DNA from: Clostridium_AT stratigraminis
GTDB lineage: Bacteria > Bacillota > Clostridia > Clostridiales > Clostridiaceae
Length of the DNA: 64,000 nt
NCBI RefSeq assembly: GCF_045310675.1
Contig: NZ_JBJHZZ010000008.1
Span: 61,284-125,283, forward strand
Reading direction: 5' to 3'
A model generated the notes under the pieces. That model saw nothing but the letters and a program-made list of their open reading frames with translations. It was not told the DNA's origin and did not search any database. Positions 52,137 to 61,882 of this stretch are shown here, piece by piece. Both the position numbers and the translations under genes were made by a program. Each line of letters opens with the position of its first letter. Within the stretch, counting starts at the first letter, position 1.

Positions 52137-53087
52137 TTATTTGTTTTCAATTTTAAACCAATTAATAAATTCTTCAATTCCTTTTTCAATTGAAACCTTT
52201 GGAGAATAATTAAGAAGGCTTTGAGCCTTGGAAATATCTGAAAAGGTATGAGGAACGTCTCCTAACTGCATTAAGGTATAATCTATTAATGCCTTTTTTC
52301 CTAAGTTTTCTTCAATAAGGGTAACTAAATATTCAATATTAGTAGGGCTTGAGTTTCCTAGATTAAAGATTTCAAAGCTGCAATTTAAGTCTATAGAACT
52401 TACAATACCGTCTAGAATATCATCTATATAAGTGTAGTCTCTGGAACTTGTTCCATTGCCGAATATACTTATAGCTCTTCCTTCTGAAATCCTGCTTGTA
52501 AAATTATATATTGCCATTTCAGGTCTTTGCCTTGGACCATAAACTGTAAAAAACCTTAAACAGACTATAGGAATGCCGTATAGATTATTAAAGGTTTTGC
52601 AGAATAGTTCACCGGAAGCTTTAGCTGCGGCATAGGGAGAAATTTGTGATTGAGTTGTGTCAGTTTCTTTAAAAGGTAAAAAATTGTGGCCGTAAACTGA
52701 GGATGAGGAAGCAAATATAAACTTTTTAGTGTTATATTTCCTTGCACACTCTAATAGGTTTACAGTTCCTTTTATATCCACGTCAATATATTCAAGAGGA
52801 TTATTTAGAGACCTTCTTACACCCGCTAATGCAGCCAAGTGAATAATTATATCTACCCTATTAAGATTGAAAATAGAGGTTAAGAGATTTTTGTCTAGAA
52901 TGTCTCCGTCAATAACCTTGTAATTTTTATTTTCTAAAGCATTTTTTATATTTTTTATTTTTATTAAAGGACTATAATAATCATTGAAATTATCTAAGTT
53001 GATTACATTATAGCCAAGAACTAATAACCTTTCACAAAGGTTTGAACCAATGAAGCCTGAGCCGCCAGTAACTAATACGGTTTTCAT
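52137..53087 (-). CDS. NAD-dependent sugar-nucleotide epimerase
   Basis: 316 residues of the extended SDR family. The Rossmann GGSGFIGSNL is at the start (residues 7-16), the catalytic YAAAK triad in SQISPYAAAKASGE, and SSSVYGHN in the middle. Similar to UDP-glucuronate 4-epimerases and GalE; being cotranscribed with UDP-glucose 6-dehydrogenase (its start overlaps that stop by four bases) favours conversion of UDP-glucuronate to UDP-galacturonate. Feeds the spore-envelope glycan genes next door. Confidence 0.87.
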   Translation of the reverse strand: MKTVLVTGGSGFIGSNLCERLLVLGYNVINLDNFNDYYSPLIKIKNIKNALENKNYKVIDGDILDKNLLTSIFNLNRVDIIIHLAALAGVRRSLNNPLEYIDVDIKGTVNLLECARKYNTKKFIFASSSSVYGHNFLPFKETDTTQSQISPYAAAKASGELFCKTFNNLYGIPIVCLRFFTVYGPRQRPEMAIYNFTSRISEGRAISIFGNGTSSRDYTYIDDILDGIVSSIDLNCSFEIFNLGNSSPTNIEYLVTLIEENLGKKALIDYTLMQLGDVPHTFSDISKAQSLLNYSPKVSIEKGIEEFINWFKIENK

Positions 53088-54400
53088 AATCGCCCAACTC
53101 CCTCATAAATAAACCCATAGGCCTTTATTATGCTTGGGTCATAAACATTTCTAAGGTCAATAAAAATATGATTTTTAACAATTTTATTAAGCTTACTAAA
53201 ATCAATATTCTTAAATTCTTCCCATTCTGTAATAAGAATTATTGCATCACTATTAATGGAAGCCGAGTATAAATCACTGCAGTACTCAATGTTAAGACTT
53301 GGATAATCATGTTTTACATTTCCCATAGCCTGAGGATCATACACTTTAATAGATGCGTTTAATTCCAGTAAAGTCTTAATTATTGGTATAGATGGAGCTT
53401 CCCTAATATCATCTGTTTCTGGTTTAAAGGAAAGACCTAATATTGTAATATTTTTGTCTTCAATTAAACCTATGGTTTTCGTAATCTTATCAAGGATTAT
53501 CTTTATTTGATTATGATTTACTTCCACTGCAGCCTTTACTATTTGAGGTATATAGCCAATTTGCTTACCTGTAGTTAAGAGTGCTCTAGTATCTTTTGGA
53601 AAACAGCTTCCTCCGTAACCCGGTCCTGCATTTAAAAACTTAGGTCCAATTCTGTTATCTAGACCCATAGCCTTAGCAACCACTGTAACGTCGGCACTCA
53701 CGAGCTCGCACATGTTAGCAATTTCATTAATAAAACTTATTTTAGCTGCTAAGAAGGCATTAGAGGCATATTTTATTAATTCAGAGGTTTCAAGATTCGT
53801 TTCAATAAAGGGTATTCCACCTTTAATAAGTGGCTCATATATTTTTCTCATAATGGCAAGTGCACTTTTATTTTCTCCGCCAACTACTATTCTATCAGGT
53901 TTTAAGAAATCTTCTATGGCAGTTCCTTCTCTTAAAAACTCAGGATTGGAAATAACATCATATTCAAGGTTAATGTTTCTATTTATTAGAATATTTTTTA
54001 TTAATAATTTAATTTTCTGGCCAGTTTTAACGGGAACAGTACTTTTGGTTACTATAATTTTATAACAATTCATTAAGCTTGCAATCTCTATTATTGCTTC
54101 AAATACGTATTTTAAATCAGCAGAATCATCATCTTTTGTAGGAGTACCAACCGCTATAAAAATAATATCTGCAAAATCTAATGCTCCCTTTATGGATGTA
54201 GTAAAGCTTAGTCTCTCATTTATTGAATTATTAATAACTATATTATTTAAACCTGGTTCATAAATTGGGATAATACCTTTTGTTAGTTTATTTATTTTAT
54301 CTTTATCAGTATCCATACAAAGTACCTTTATGCCTAGTTCTGCTAAGCATGCTCCTGTAACAAGCCCAACGTATCCAGTGCCTATTACTGAAATATTCAT
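53084..54400 (-). CDS. ugd: UDP-glucose 6-dehydrogenase
   Basis: 438 residues, ATG after AAGGGGGC. The N-terminal NAD site is GTGYVGLVTGACLAELG. The catalytic Cys lies in GPGYGGSCFPKDTRALL, and the NPEFLREGTAIEDFLKPDRIVVG block and the C-terminal FKPETDDIREAPS motif are conserved. Oxidises UDP-glucose to UDP-glucuronate with two NAD+. Overlaps the epimerase gene, with which it forms a sugar-acid branch. Confidence 0.95.
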   Translation of the reverse strand: MNISVIGTGYVGLVTGACLAELGIKVLCMDTDKDKINKLTKGIIPIYEPGLNNIVINNSINERLSFTTSIKGALDFADIIFIAVGTPTKDDDSADLKYVFEAIIEIASLMNCYKIIVTKSTVPVKTGQKIKLLIKNILINRNINLEYDVISNPEFLREGTAIEDFLKPDRIVVGGENKSALAIMRKIYEPLIKGGIPFIETNLETSELIKYASNAFLAAKISFINEIANMCELVSADVTVVAKAMGLDNRIGPKFLNAGPGYGGSCFPKDTRALLTTGKQIGYIPQIVKAAVEVNHNQIKIILDKITKTIGLIEDKNITILGLSFKPETDDIREAPSIPIIKTLLELNASIKVYDPQAMGNVKHDYPSLNIEYCSDLYSASINSDAIILITEWEEFKNIDFSKLNKIVKNHIFIDLRNVYDPSIIKAYGFIYEGVGRL

Positions 54401-54443
54401 ATAAAGCCCCCTTTACTGCCATCTTCGCAGTCTCTTAATTTCT

Positions 54444-55586
54444 TTACTTTTGTACACTGTTTATGGCATTTAGTACATTTAGGGCTACCTTATCCCAGCC
54501 GTGCTTTTCTTCAGCTAACCTTCTTCCTTTTTGACCAATCTGCATAGCTATATCTGGGTTTTTTAGGAGGTAATCGATATATTTTACAAAAACAAGGGGG
54601 TTAGTATAATCATCTATAACATATCCGTTGCCAAGGCCGGAAACCACCTCAGCATTTCCACCTCTGTTAGTAGTTATTATAGGAATACCTGAAGCCATAG
54701 CTTCATAATGAACTCTTGCTAAAGGCTCTCTCCATTGTGAAGGACATACAAAAATATCGGCCATATTATAATGTGCATAAACCTCAGAAGGAGGCAGGAA
54801 GCCAGTAAATACTATAGGGCCAGTTAATTCTTTGGAAATAGTGATTAAGGATCTTGTATAATCATCAACCTTGTTGCCGCCAAACCATTTGCTTCCAACA
54901 ATAACTAAAGCAACTCTTGGATACATGTTCATAATATCTTTCATAGCTTTAAGCAGAACGTGGACTCCTTTTTTCTCACTTAATCTTCCTACAAATAGAA
55001 CTACCTTGCAATTTTGTATATTATACTTCATTTTTAGATTTGTCTTATTAGCAAGACCTTCTCTAGACCAATTAGGTTTATATTTTTCTATATCTGCCCC
55101 TGAATAAATTACATTAAGTTTATCTCTGGCTTCAGGATATAACGCTGTTACCCCTCCTGCAATAAATTTACTAACGGTATTTATATATTCTACAGTTTCA
55201 ATACATTTTGCAGCGCTAGGGGGATTTATTTTTTTAGGCTCAAACATTTCATTATGAAGGCTTAAGCTAATTTTAGTGTTCGGAAATCTCTCTCTAATGT
55301 CCAATACCCATTTTGGTCTATTAAAAATTTGAATTAAATCATAAGAGCTATCCATGGCATTTATTACATTTGCTATATATTCTGGTTGACTGCCTCCAGG
55401 GACTCTGATATATCTTACTCCATCCTTAATTTCTCTATCTGGAAGCTTAGCACTGCTTATACAAAACACTGTAATTTTGTGATGATCTTTTAAATAGGGC
55501 AAAACACCTTCAATGTATATTTGAATTGCTCCACCATCCACAGGTGGAACTGGAAGTTTTTCAGTACAAATAAATGCTACGTTCAA
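54444..55586 (-). CDS. Glycosyltransferase family 4, spore coat CotSA-like
   Basis: 380 residues; the start is put at TTG 55586, eight bases after AAAGGTGG. GT-B fold: PPVDGGAIQIYIEG near the N-terminus, FVGRLSEKKGVHVLLKAM for the UDP-sugar domain, and EPLARVHYEAMASGIPIITTNRGGNAEV, the family's donor-binding EX7E motif. CotSA proteins act in the spore envelope and are encoded with CotS kinase-like proteins, as here. Donor sugar unknown. Confidence 0.88.
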   Translation of the reverse strand: MNVAFICTEKLPVPPVDGGAIQIYIEGVLPYLKDHHKITVFCISSAKLPDREIKDGVRYIRVPGGSQPEYIANVINAMDSSYDLIQIFNRPKWVLDIRERFPNTKISLSLHNEMFEPKKINPPSAAKCIETVEYINTVSKFIAGGVTALYPEARDKLNVIYSGADIEKYKPNWSREGLANKTNLKMKYNIQNCKVVLFVGRLSEKKGVHVLLKAMKDIMNMYPRVALVIVGSKWFGGNKVDDYTRSLITISKELTGPIVFTGFLPPSEVYAHYNMADIFVCPSQWREPLARVHYEAMASGIPIITTNRGGNAEVVSGLGNGYVIDDYTNPLVFVKYIDYLLKNPDIAMQIGQKGRRLAEEKHGWDKVALNVLNAINSVQK

Positions 55587-55600
55587 TGCTGTCACCACCT

Positions 55601-56614
55601 TTATAATAATTCCTTTAACAGCTTAAGTTTTGACTCCTCAAAAATAGCAATTCTTTCAATATCTGAGGCTTTTATCGGCTTTTCACTAATAAAAATATTT
55701 TTTACTAGACCATAAAAGCGGTGAGGAAATAGTAAATCAATATATAAAAGTTCCTTTTCATCTTTAGATAGTGGATTAATCTCTGAGTACCAATCCAAAA
55801 TATCGCTTAACATTTTACTTTGCCATTTTCCAAGTGGTTCTTCATATTTAAATATTAATTTTCTTAAATCTCTCATTGGAAAATCTAAGGTTACACCATC
55901 CAAATCCAGTATTATAACACCGTTTTTACCAAGCAGTGCATTTCCTGTGCCATAATCCTGGTGACAGAGCACCTGAGACTCATTATTTGCTGATAATTCA
56001 TTATAGTGGGAGGCTGCAATTAGTCTTTGAGCATTATCACTGAGATCTAGCATGGAATCAACTGCTTTAATATAGGAGAAATAGGGGTTCGAGGACTTTT
56101 TATTATAAGCATCCTCCTTCCATTTTTTTAGCTTATTTCCCATGGATTCATATTGATTAGGCCATTTGTTTATTTTTGAAGAAATCCTATAAGATGCATC
56201 TGGAGCGTAGCCTTTAGAAGCTAGGTGAAAAGCTGCGAGGCCTTTAATGGCATAAGCTAAATCTGGATTGTAATTGAAGTTTAATTCCCTTCCCTCCATC
56301 CACTCATAAAGGACAAAAAGTTCATCCTTATACTGATGAATAGCCTTTTTGTCTATTGTTAATAAAATACCTGGGACATTTCCTCCCTTTGATTTTATAT
56401 AAATTTGAGCATTTACCGAAAAGGAGGATTTGTCATAAGATTGCCTAAGTCTTTTTAAACATAATAGGGAATTGGTATATTTGATCTTCCAAACGGTTTT
56501 TATGGTACCGCTTTGAATAATTGAAATATCATTAGGAATAATATTATAATTTTTTAATACTTCTTTCGCTAAGTTAATAAGCTGAATAGAACTTTCATTT
56601 AAGCTGTTAGCCAA
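55601..56614 (-). CDS. CotS-family spore coat protein (kinase-like), copy 1
   Basis: 337 residues, TTG start after AAAGGAGGG. The APH/CotS kinase-like fold is visible: TVWKIKYTNSLLCLKRL with the ATP Lys, the HQDYGTGNALLGKNGVIILDLDGVTLDFPMRDL segment holding the catalytic Asp and the metal-binding Asp. It stands at 15 bases from the GT gene, so is operonic. In Bacillus, CotS proteins sit in the inner spore coat; enzymatic activity is possible but unproven. Confidence 0.88.
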   Translation of the reverse strand: MANSLNESSIQLINLAKEVLKNYNIIPNDISIIQSGTIKTVWKIKYTNSLLCLKRLRQSYDKSSFSVNAQIYIKSKGGNVPGILLTIDKKAIHQYKDELFVLYEWMEGRELNFNYNPDLAYAIKGLAAFHLASKGYAPDASYRISSKINKWPNQYESMGNKLKKWKEDAYNKKSSNPYFSYIKAVDSMLDLSDNAQRLIAASHYNELSANNESQVLCHQDYGTGNALLGKNGVIILDLDGVTLDFPMRDLRKLIFKYEEPLGKWQSKMLSDILDWYSEINPLSKDEKELLYIDLLFPHRFYGLVKNIFISEKPIKASDIERIAIFEESKLKLLKELL

Positions 56615-56636
56615 ATTTTTTCCCTCCTTTGCTGTG

Positions 56637-57677
56637 CTAATTATGAACTACTTCTTCAATTATCATATTAAAATTATTTAATAACGGATCAATAGTTTTT
56701 TCAAAGGAATACATATCTCTAATTTTTTTAGTATAGCTTTCAATAGACCATTCCTTATCTCTTTGATAATAAAATTTGTTCATTGCTCCAAGGAAAAGAT
56801 GAGGAAACATTAAATCATATTTAACTACCTGCCACTCCTCCTTAGATAGTGGATTTCTACGCTGATAATACTTTAATATCTTTGTAACAAGGGCTATATC
56901 CCATCTGCCATGTTTTTTTAGTATCTTATTTAGTATTTTTCTTATATCTCTTGCTGGTATTTCTAAGGTTAAAGAATCTGTGTCTAAAATATAGAATTTT
57001 GAAGAAGTCATAATTAAGTTTCCAGAAGCAAAGTCTTGATGACATAGACCTCCAATGTCTTTAATTTTATTAACCCAAGCAGCATATTCACCCTTTTTTA
57101 AGCCCTCAATAGCTCTTTGACCTCTTTCATAAAAATAAGGGAAATCACCTTTTACTAACTTACCTATTTCATTACTTTGTGTCTTTGTAAGTTCTTCTTT
57201 ATAGAATTTATTCATGTCTTCAAGTTGATAATTGTATTCTTCTATCCAGGTGCCTAGATGGTTTTTTGGCTTTGTTTCGCTGAGAACCTTAAAACCTATA
57301 GATGCCCTATGAAAAGCTGCAAGACCTTCTACTATGGCTGCTAATTCCTTTGAATTATTATAATCTGGAGCTTTGCCATCTACTGCATCTGAAAGAATGA
57401 AGCACACTCCATTGTATTTAACGTATTCATCACCATTTATTGTTTTATTAACTTGTGGTATATTTATGCCGTTATTTACAAGATAATTTACAGCAGATAG
57501 TAAGAATTTTAAGGTGGCCTCTGAATTGGATATTTTTTTTAATACCTTCAAACCACTTGAGCTTTTAATAAACCAAACACCTTTTTTACCTTTATAGGAA
57601 TTATTTTTTATAGATAAAACCTCAATAGGATAAAACTTAAGAACTTCAGAAATTGGTTCGGAATTAATGTTCTCCAA
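56637..57677 (-). CDS. CotS-family spore coat protein (kinase-like), copy 2
   Basis: 346 residues, TTG start after GAGGAGATGG. Paralogue of the downstream gene, about one-third identical by eye, with KGVWFIKSSSGLKVLKKI, AFHRASIGF, CHQDFASGNLIMTSSKFYILDTDSLTLEIPARDI and the same C-terminal YDLMFPHLFLGAMNKFYY. Tandem copies are common in clostridial coat operons and may work on the same saccharide. The kinase Asp residues are preserved in both copies. Confidence 0.88.
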   Translation of the reverse strand: MENINSEPISEVLKFYPIEVLSIKNNSYKGKKGVWFIKSSSGLKVLKKISNSEATLKFLLSAVNYLVNNGINIPQVNKTINGDEYVKYNGVCFILSDAVDGKAPDYNNSKELAAIVEGLAAFHRASIGFKVLSETKPKNHLGTWIEEYNYQLEDMNKFYKEELTKTQSNEIGKLVKGDFPYFYERGQRAIEGLKKGEYAAWVNKIKDIGGLCHQDFASGNLIMTSSKFYILDTDSLTLEIPARDIRKILNKILKKHGRWDIALVTKILKYYQRRNPLSKEEWQVVKYDLMFPHLFLGAMNKFYYQRDKEWSIESYTKKIRDMYSFEKTIDPLLNNFNMIIEEVVHN

Positions 57678-57733
57678 ATAAATCCATCTCCTCTACAATC
57701 TAATAAAGGGGGAGCAGCCCCCTTTAAGATATA

Positions 57734-57976
57734 TTAATCGTCTTCTAAGTTTTCTTCTGGGTTTGGTTTTTCCCATGATATTTCAACAGAAAATGCGTCA
57801 TCTTCTGGAGTTATCTTATATCTAACTTTTAGTTCGAGATCTAGCTCACTTGGAAGTAGTACTGGTTGACCTTCAAGTTTAAGATGGCCATTTAATAAAT
57901 TAGTAAATAATTTATTTAAATCTTGTCCGACTTTTTGTGTTGAAGTTGAAATTAATTCGCCATATTCGTATTTCAT
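57734..57976 (-). CDS. Small amphi-Trp-like protein, first gene of the spore-coat operon
   Basis: 80 residues, ATG after GGAAGGGG. The sequence alternates hydrophobic and charged residues and ends KITPEDDAFSVEISWEKPNP with a Trp-containing strand, consistent with an amphi-Trp-type domain, though weakly. Acidic tail (EENLEDD). It is 57 bases upstream of the CotS genes on the same strand. Role unknown; shared expression with coat proteins suggests sporulation. Confidence 0.6.
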   Translation of the reverse strand: MKYEYGELISTSTQKVGQDLNKLFTNLLNGHLKLEGQPVLLPSELDLELKVRYKITPEDDAFSVEISWEKPNPEENLEDD

Positions 57977-58074
57977 GTATATACGCCCCTTCCTATTTTC
58001 ATTTGAACCTATTACTAAGTTCTGATATATAATATTAAGGGTAGGTGATTTTTGCTACTGAATTTAGAAAAAAT

Positions 58075-58103
58075 GTGACATGGGGACGTTTCTCATGTCT
58101 CAT
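58075..58103. repeat. REP-like palindrome with GGGACGTTTCT core
   Basis: TGTGACATG and CATGTCTCA flank GGGACGTTTCT. The core is the reverse of the one at 14816-14826 with one variant base. Shape and core match repeats mobilised by Y1-transposases in Firmicutes. The gap 57977-58315 contains this repeat, a promoter and a CACAAATATT/AATATTTTGTG near-palindrome (58263-58287). Confidence 0.5.
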
Positions 58104-58195
58104 TTATAATGTCATTTGTACTATTTATAATAAATTATAAATAATAAAATATTGGTATTAAATTGCATAGAATTTTTCACAATATTAAAAATGTA

Positions 58196-58224
58196 TTGAA
58201 ATTTTACAAAACTTCATGTAAAAT
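58196..58224 (+). promoter_or_regulatory. Sigma-A-type promoter of the small protein gene
   Basis: TTGAAA (58196-58201), 17 bp, TAAAAT (58219-58224), about 90 bases before the start codon. A CACAAATATT/AATATTTTGTG near-palindrome follows it. Confidence 0.55.
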
Positions 58225-58315
58225 ATATTTGACTATTAAAAGAACATAAGGAATATAAGGAACACAAATATTAATAATATTTTGTGCAGAACGAGGAATA
58301 CAAGGAGGGTAGATT

Positions 58316-58462
58316 ATGGCTAATATAGTTGGTACTGTTAATTTTATTTTAAACAAACATTGGCAATACAGCAGCTCTGTTACAAAAAGCGCAAATTCAA
58401 GCTTCTACGGGAGGAGTGCGTCCGTTTTTAGAATAAGTACTGACTATTGTATAAATCCATGA
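58316..58462 (+). CDS. Unannotated 48-residue small protein
   Basis: ATG five bases after AAGGAGGGT, an excellent ribosome site. The frame encodes MANIVGTVNFILNKHWQYSS and then a Ser/Tyr-rich SVTKSANSSFYGRS, ASVFRISTDYCINP. Net positive, one Cys near the end, no signal peptide or double-Gly leader. It has its own promoter and terminator, so it is a free-standing gene. No family recognised. Position next to coat genes, or upstream of an MFS/ABC-F pair, allows a spore, leader or peptide role; none is established. Confidence 0.65.
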   Translation: MANIVGTVNFILNKHWQYSSSVTKSANSSFYGRSASVFRISTDYCINP

Positions 58463-58529
58463 TTCTACATCTTTCAATTAGCTGTGTTGATTATATATGA
58501 ATTTTTATAGCTGATAATTAAGATTTTTA

Positions 58530-58560
58530 GGACTCAAGGTTTATGCTTTGAGTCCTTTTA
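58530..58560 (+). terminator. Terminator of the small protein gene
   Basis: AGGACTCAA and TTGAGTCCT stem with T4 following. Confidence 0.85.
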
Positions 58561-58695
58561 GTTTTTACTTTTTTAAAAATAATACACTTTCTTCCATAAG
58601 CCTTTTACTGTTTTTCTCTTTATTAAAAGTTATAACAGGGGGCTTATTTTATTTTGAAGAAACTTGAAAGTATATCTGTTTTGGAGGATCTAAAT

Positions 58696-59925
58696 ATGGG
58701 TATCAATAATAAATTAAAACGAAACATATCCGTAAGTTATATGTATAATTTTTTATTACAATTAAATATTACCTCAGCTATATGGGTGTTGTATCTTGCT
58801 TTCAGAGGAATGTCCTTAGTCCAAATAGGAATATTAGAATCTATTTATCATATGACAGGATTGCTTTTTGAATTACCTACAGGTGCTATTGCAGATGTGT
58901 ATGGAAAAAAGTTCAGTGTGGTGGTTGGAAGAGCTTTAAGTGTAATTTCATGTATTCTTATGATAATATCAAACAGCTTTTTAGGATTTGCTATTGCTTT
59001 TGTTTTAAGCTCAGCAGCAATGAATTTAAATTCTGGAGCAGCAGAAGCGTTAGTTTATGATAGTTTGAAAGAATTAGGCCAGGAGGAAAAATATAAAAGA
59101 ATATGGGGCAACCTAGCATTTATTATGTCTATTGCACAGGGGTTAGCTGTTTTGCTTGGAGGAATATTAGCAGATATTAGATTTTTATATGCATATGTAC
59201 TAGGTACCATAATACAAGCCATAGCTTTAATATCAGCTTTTAGGTTTAAGGAACCATCTATTAATAGGGATAAAGAAAAGCCGCTAGGAAATCAAATAGT
59301 ATATCAATTAACTACAAGTATAAAGGTGCTTAAAGAAAGGAGAATTGTGCTTTATTTAATACTATTTTCAGCCCTTACAGCAAGCCTTCAAACAACTGTA
59401 TTTTTCTACAGTCAAAAGTATTTCTCGGATATGAGTTATTCAAAAACAACAATTGCTGTAATTTGTGCACTAAGCAGTTTTATTGAAGCATTAAGTTCAA
59501 AATATGCCTATAGCTTCGAAAAATTATTTAAATTAAAAGGAACCTTAGTAAGCATAGCAGCAGTAAATATCTTTGCTTTAACAGGGATGGCATTTATGAA
59601 GAATTTATCCATAGTATTCTTTCTTTTAACTTCAATCACGGGAGGTTTGGCTTTTACAATATTTAGTGATTATATAAATACTAGGATACCATCTGAATAT
59701 AGAGCAACAATATTGTCTTTTGATAGTCTATGTTTCAGTACATTTATGATCTGCGTATTCCCTTTGTTTGGGTTTATAGCAGAAAAGATAGGTTTTTCAA
59801 TAACCTTTGGAATTATAGCTATACTATATATTCCGGTAATGATATTCTTAATGTTAAAACTTAAGAAGCATAAAAATAGAGAGATAGTTGGAGGGAATGA
59901 AAATGATAGAATTAGCTTTAAATAA
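58696..59925 (+). CDS. MFS transporter, operon partner of ABC-F
   Basis: 409 residues from ATG 58696, eight bases after GGAGG; the upstream TTG 58654 frame has only a weak site. Twelve helices; ELPTGAIADVYGKKFSVVVGR is the loop 2-3 motif. Its end overlaps the ABC-F start by 23 bases, implying coupling. Efflux of the drug that the ABC-F protein counteracts is a natural guess, but unproven. Confidence 0.85.
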   Translation: MGINNKLKRNISVSYMYNFLLQLNITSAIWVLYLAFRGMSLVQIGILESIYHMTGLLFELPTGAIADVYGKKFSVVVGRALSVISCILMIISNSFLGFAIAFVLSSAAMNLNSGAAEALVYDSLKELGQEEKYKRIWGNLAFIMSIAQGLAVLLGGILADIRFLYAYVLGTIIQAIALISAFRFKEPSINRDKEKPLGNQIVYQLTTSIKVLKERRIVLYLILFSALTASLQTTVFFYSQKYFSDMSYSKTTIAVICALSSFIEALSSKYAYSFEKLFKLKGTLVSIAAVNIFALTGMAFMKNLSIVFFLLTSITGGLAFTIFSDYINTRIPSEYRATILSFDSLCFSTFMICVFPLFGFIAEKIGFSITFGIIAILYIPVMIFLMLKLKKHKNREIVGGNENDRISFK

Positions 59926-61801
59926 ATTACAAAAGTACTATGGAGCTGCTAAGATTTTAGATGATATCACTTTTGAGGTGCTAAGTACTGAAAAGGTAGG
60001 TATCATTGGAAGTAACGGCTCTGGGAAAAGTACACTTTTAAAAATAATAACTGGCATTGAAGGGTATGATAATGGAATGCTTTCAATTAAAAAAGGAGCA
60101 ACTTTAGGTTATCTTGAACAGGTACCAATTTATCCCAATGATTTTAAGGTTATTGATGTATTAAATATAGCCTTTGAAAAGGTAGATGCATTGCATAGTG
60201 AATTAGAATTAATAGAAAAGCAGCTTCCCAAATTGGATGAAACTAATTTGGAAAAACTATTAAATAAATACTCTGAGTTGCAAACTCTATATGAGAGCCT
60301 AGGGGGCTATGAGAAAGAAGAAAGGCTATGTAAAATTTGCACTGGCTTAAAGATAAATGATAACTTTAAGGAAAGATTATTTTCTGAGCTTAGCGGCGGA
60401 GAAAAAACTACAATAATTCTAGGGAAAATATTACTTCAAAAAGTTGATATACTATTACTGGATGAGCCCTCGAATCATTTGGATTTAGATGCAATGGAGT
60501 GGCTGGAGTCCTATCTTAAAGAGTACAAAGGTGTAGTGATAATCGTATCACATGACAGATATTTTTTAGATAATGTAGTAACAAAAATAATAGAAATCGA
60601 GGATATGACATCAAAAGTTTATTCTGGTAATTACAACGCCTTTGTTAAAGAGAAGGAAAGACAGCTGCTTCTGCAGATGGATGAATTCTTAAATCAGCAG
60701 AAAAAGATTAAAGCCATGGAAAACTCTATCTCCCAGCTAAGAGATTGGGGAAATAGAGGGGACAACGAAAAGTTTTTTAAAAGAGCTGCCAGCATGCAAA
60801 AGCTTTTGGATAAGCTTCAGAGAATTGATAGACCAAAGCTTGAAAGAGATAGTATTAGTATTAATGCCAACGCAGCAAGCAGATCTGGAAATGACGTAGT
60901 TACTATTAAGGATCTATACAAGAGCTATGGTGAAAAGATTCTCCTAAATAATGCAGAGCTTCTAATAAAAAATGGTGAAACAATAGCATTAATAGGGTCA
61001 AATGGCTGTGGAAAGACTACTTTAATTAAAATCTTACTAGGAATAGATAGTGCAGATTCTGGAACAGCAGCTCTAGGAAGCTCTATAAAACTTGGATATT
61101 TGCCTCAGAATGTAAGCTTTAAAGATGAAAATAAGACTATATTAGAATGCTTTAGAGAGGATTATGTAATAGGTGAAGGTAAAGCAAGGGAATATCTTGC
61201 AAAATATATGTTCTTTGGTGAATCAGTTTTTAAAAGGGTAGGAGCACTTTCAGGTGGTGAGAGAAGCAGATTAAAGCTAGCAATGCTTATGTATAATGAA
61301 GTTAACTTTTTAATCCTAGATGAGCCAACAAATCATTTAGATATTGACTCTAAAGAGGAATTAGAGGAGTTTCTAAATAAATTTAAAGGGACGCTGCTGT
61401 TTGTATCTCATGATAGATATTTTATAAATAACACTGCAACAAGGGTAATAGAATTATTTCGAGGTTCTATTATTTCCTATAATGGTAATTATGAGTACTA
61501 TAAAGAAAAGTCTGTACAGCTAAAAGGTTCAGAAATTACCTTAACTCATAGTCTTAAATCTGGAAACAAAACAGTTAAATCCCAAAAAACAAAGCAGGCT
61601 AAACCAGTAGAAAGGCTTAATAATCAGCGGCAAAAACAGAACCTTGAAGAGCAAATAGAAGAATTAGAGGTAAATTTAAATTCTTTAGAAGAACAAATCA
61701 ACAAGTTTTCCAGTGATTACGAAAAGTTGAATGCTTTGTATGGTGAAAAGCTAAAGCTGCAGGAGGATATTGACAGATTACTGGAGGAATATATAGACTA
61801 A
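59903..61801 (+). CDS. ABC-F family ribosome-associated ATPase
   Basis: 632 residues from ATG 59903, seven bases after GGAGGG, overlapping the MFS stop. Two ABC domains: Walker A GSNGSGKST with LSGGEKTTIILGKILL and VDILLLDEPSNHLDLD; second GSNGCGKTT with LSGGERSRLKLAML and FLILDEPTNHLDID. The interdomain linker (SQLRDWGNRGDNEKFF) is the P-site-reaching arm, and a C-terminal coiled coil (LEEQIEELEVNLNSLEEQIN) follows. No membrane domain, so it is a translation factor or ribosome-protection protein. Confidence 0.93.
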   Translation: MIELALNKLQKYYGAAKILDDITFEVLSTEKVGIIGSNGSGKSTLLKIITGIEGYDNGMLSIKKGATLGYLEQVPIYPNDFKVIDVLNIAFEKVDALHSELELIEKQLPKLDETNLEKLLNKYSELQTLYESLGGYEKEERLCKICTGLKINDNFKERLFSELSGGEKTTIILGKILLQKVDILLLDEPSNHLDLDAMEWLESYLKEYKGVVIIVSHDRYFLDNVVTKIIEIEDMTSKVYSGNYNAFVKEKERQLLLQMDEFLNQQKKIKAMENSISQLRDWGNRGDNEKFFKRAASMQKLLDKLQRIDRPKLERDSISINANAASRSGNDVVTIKDLYKSYGEKILLNNAELLIKNGETIALIGSNGCGKTTLIKILLGIDSADSGTAALGSSIKLGYLPQNVSFKDENKTILECFREDYVIGEGKAREYLAKYMFFGESVFKRVGALSGGERSRLKLAMLMYNEVNFLILDEPTNHLDIDSKEELEEFLNKFKGTLLFVSHDRYFINNTATRVIELFRGSIISYNGNYEYYKEKSVQLKGSEITLTHSLKSGNKTVKSQKTKQAKPVERLNNQRQKQNLEEQIEELEVNLNSLEEQINKFSSDYEKLNALYGEKLKLQEDIDRLLEEYID

Positions 61802-61882
61802 TTAAGGCACAGCACATGGTAACTATTTACAAGTAGTTTCGTATTAACCCTTATAGGATGAATAACTTTAAGGAGGGAGAAT

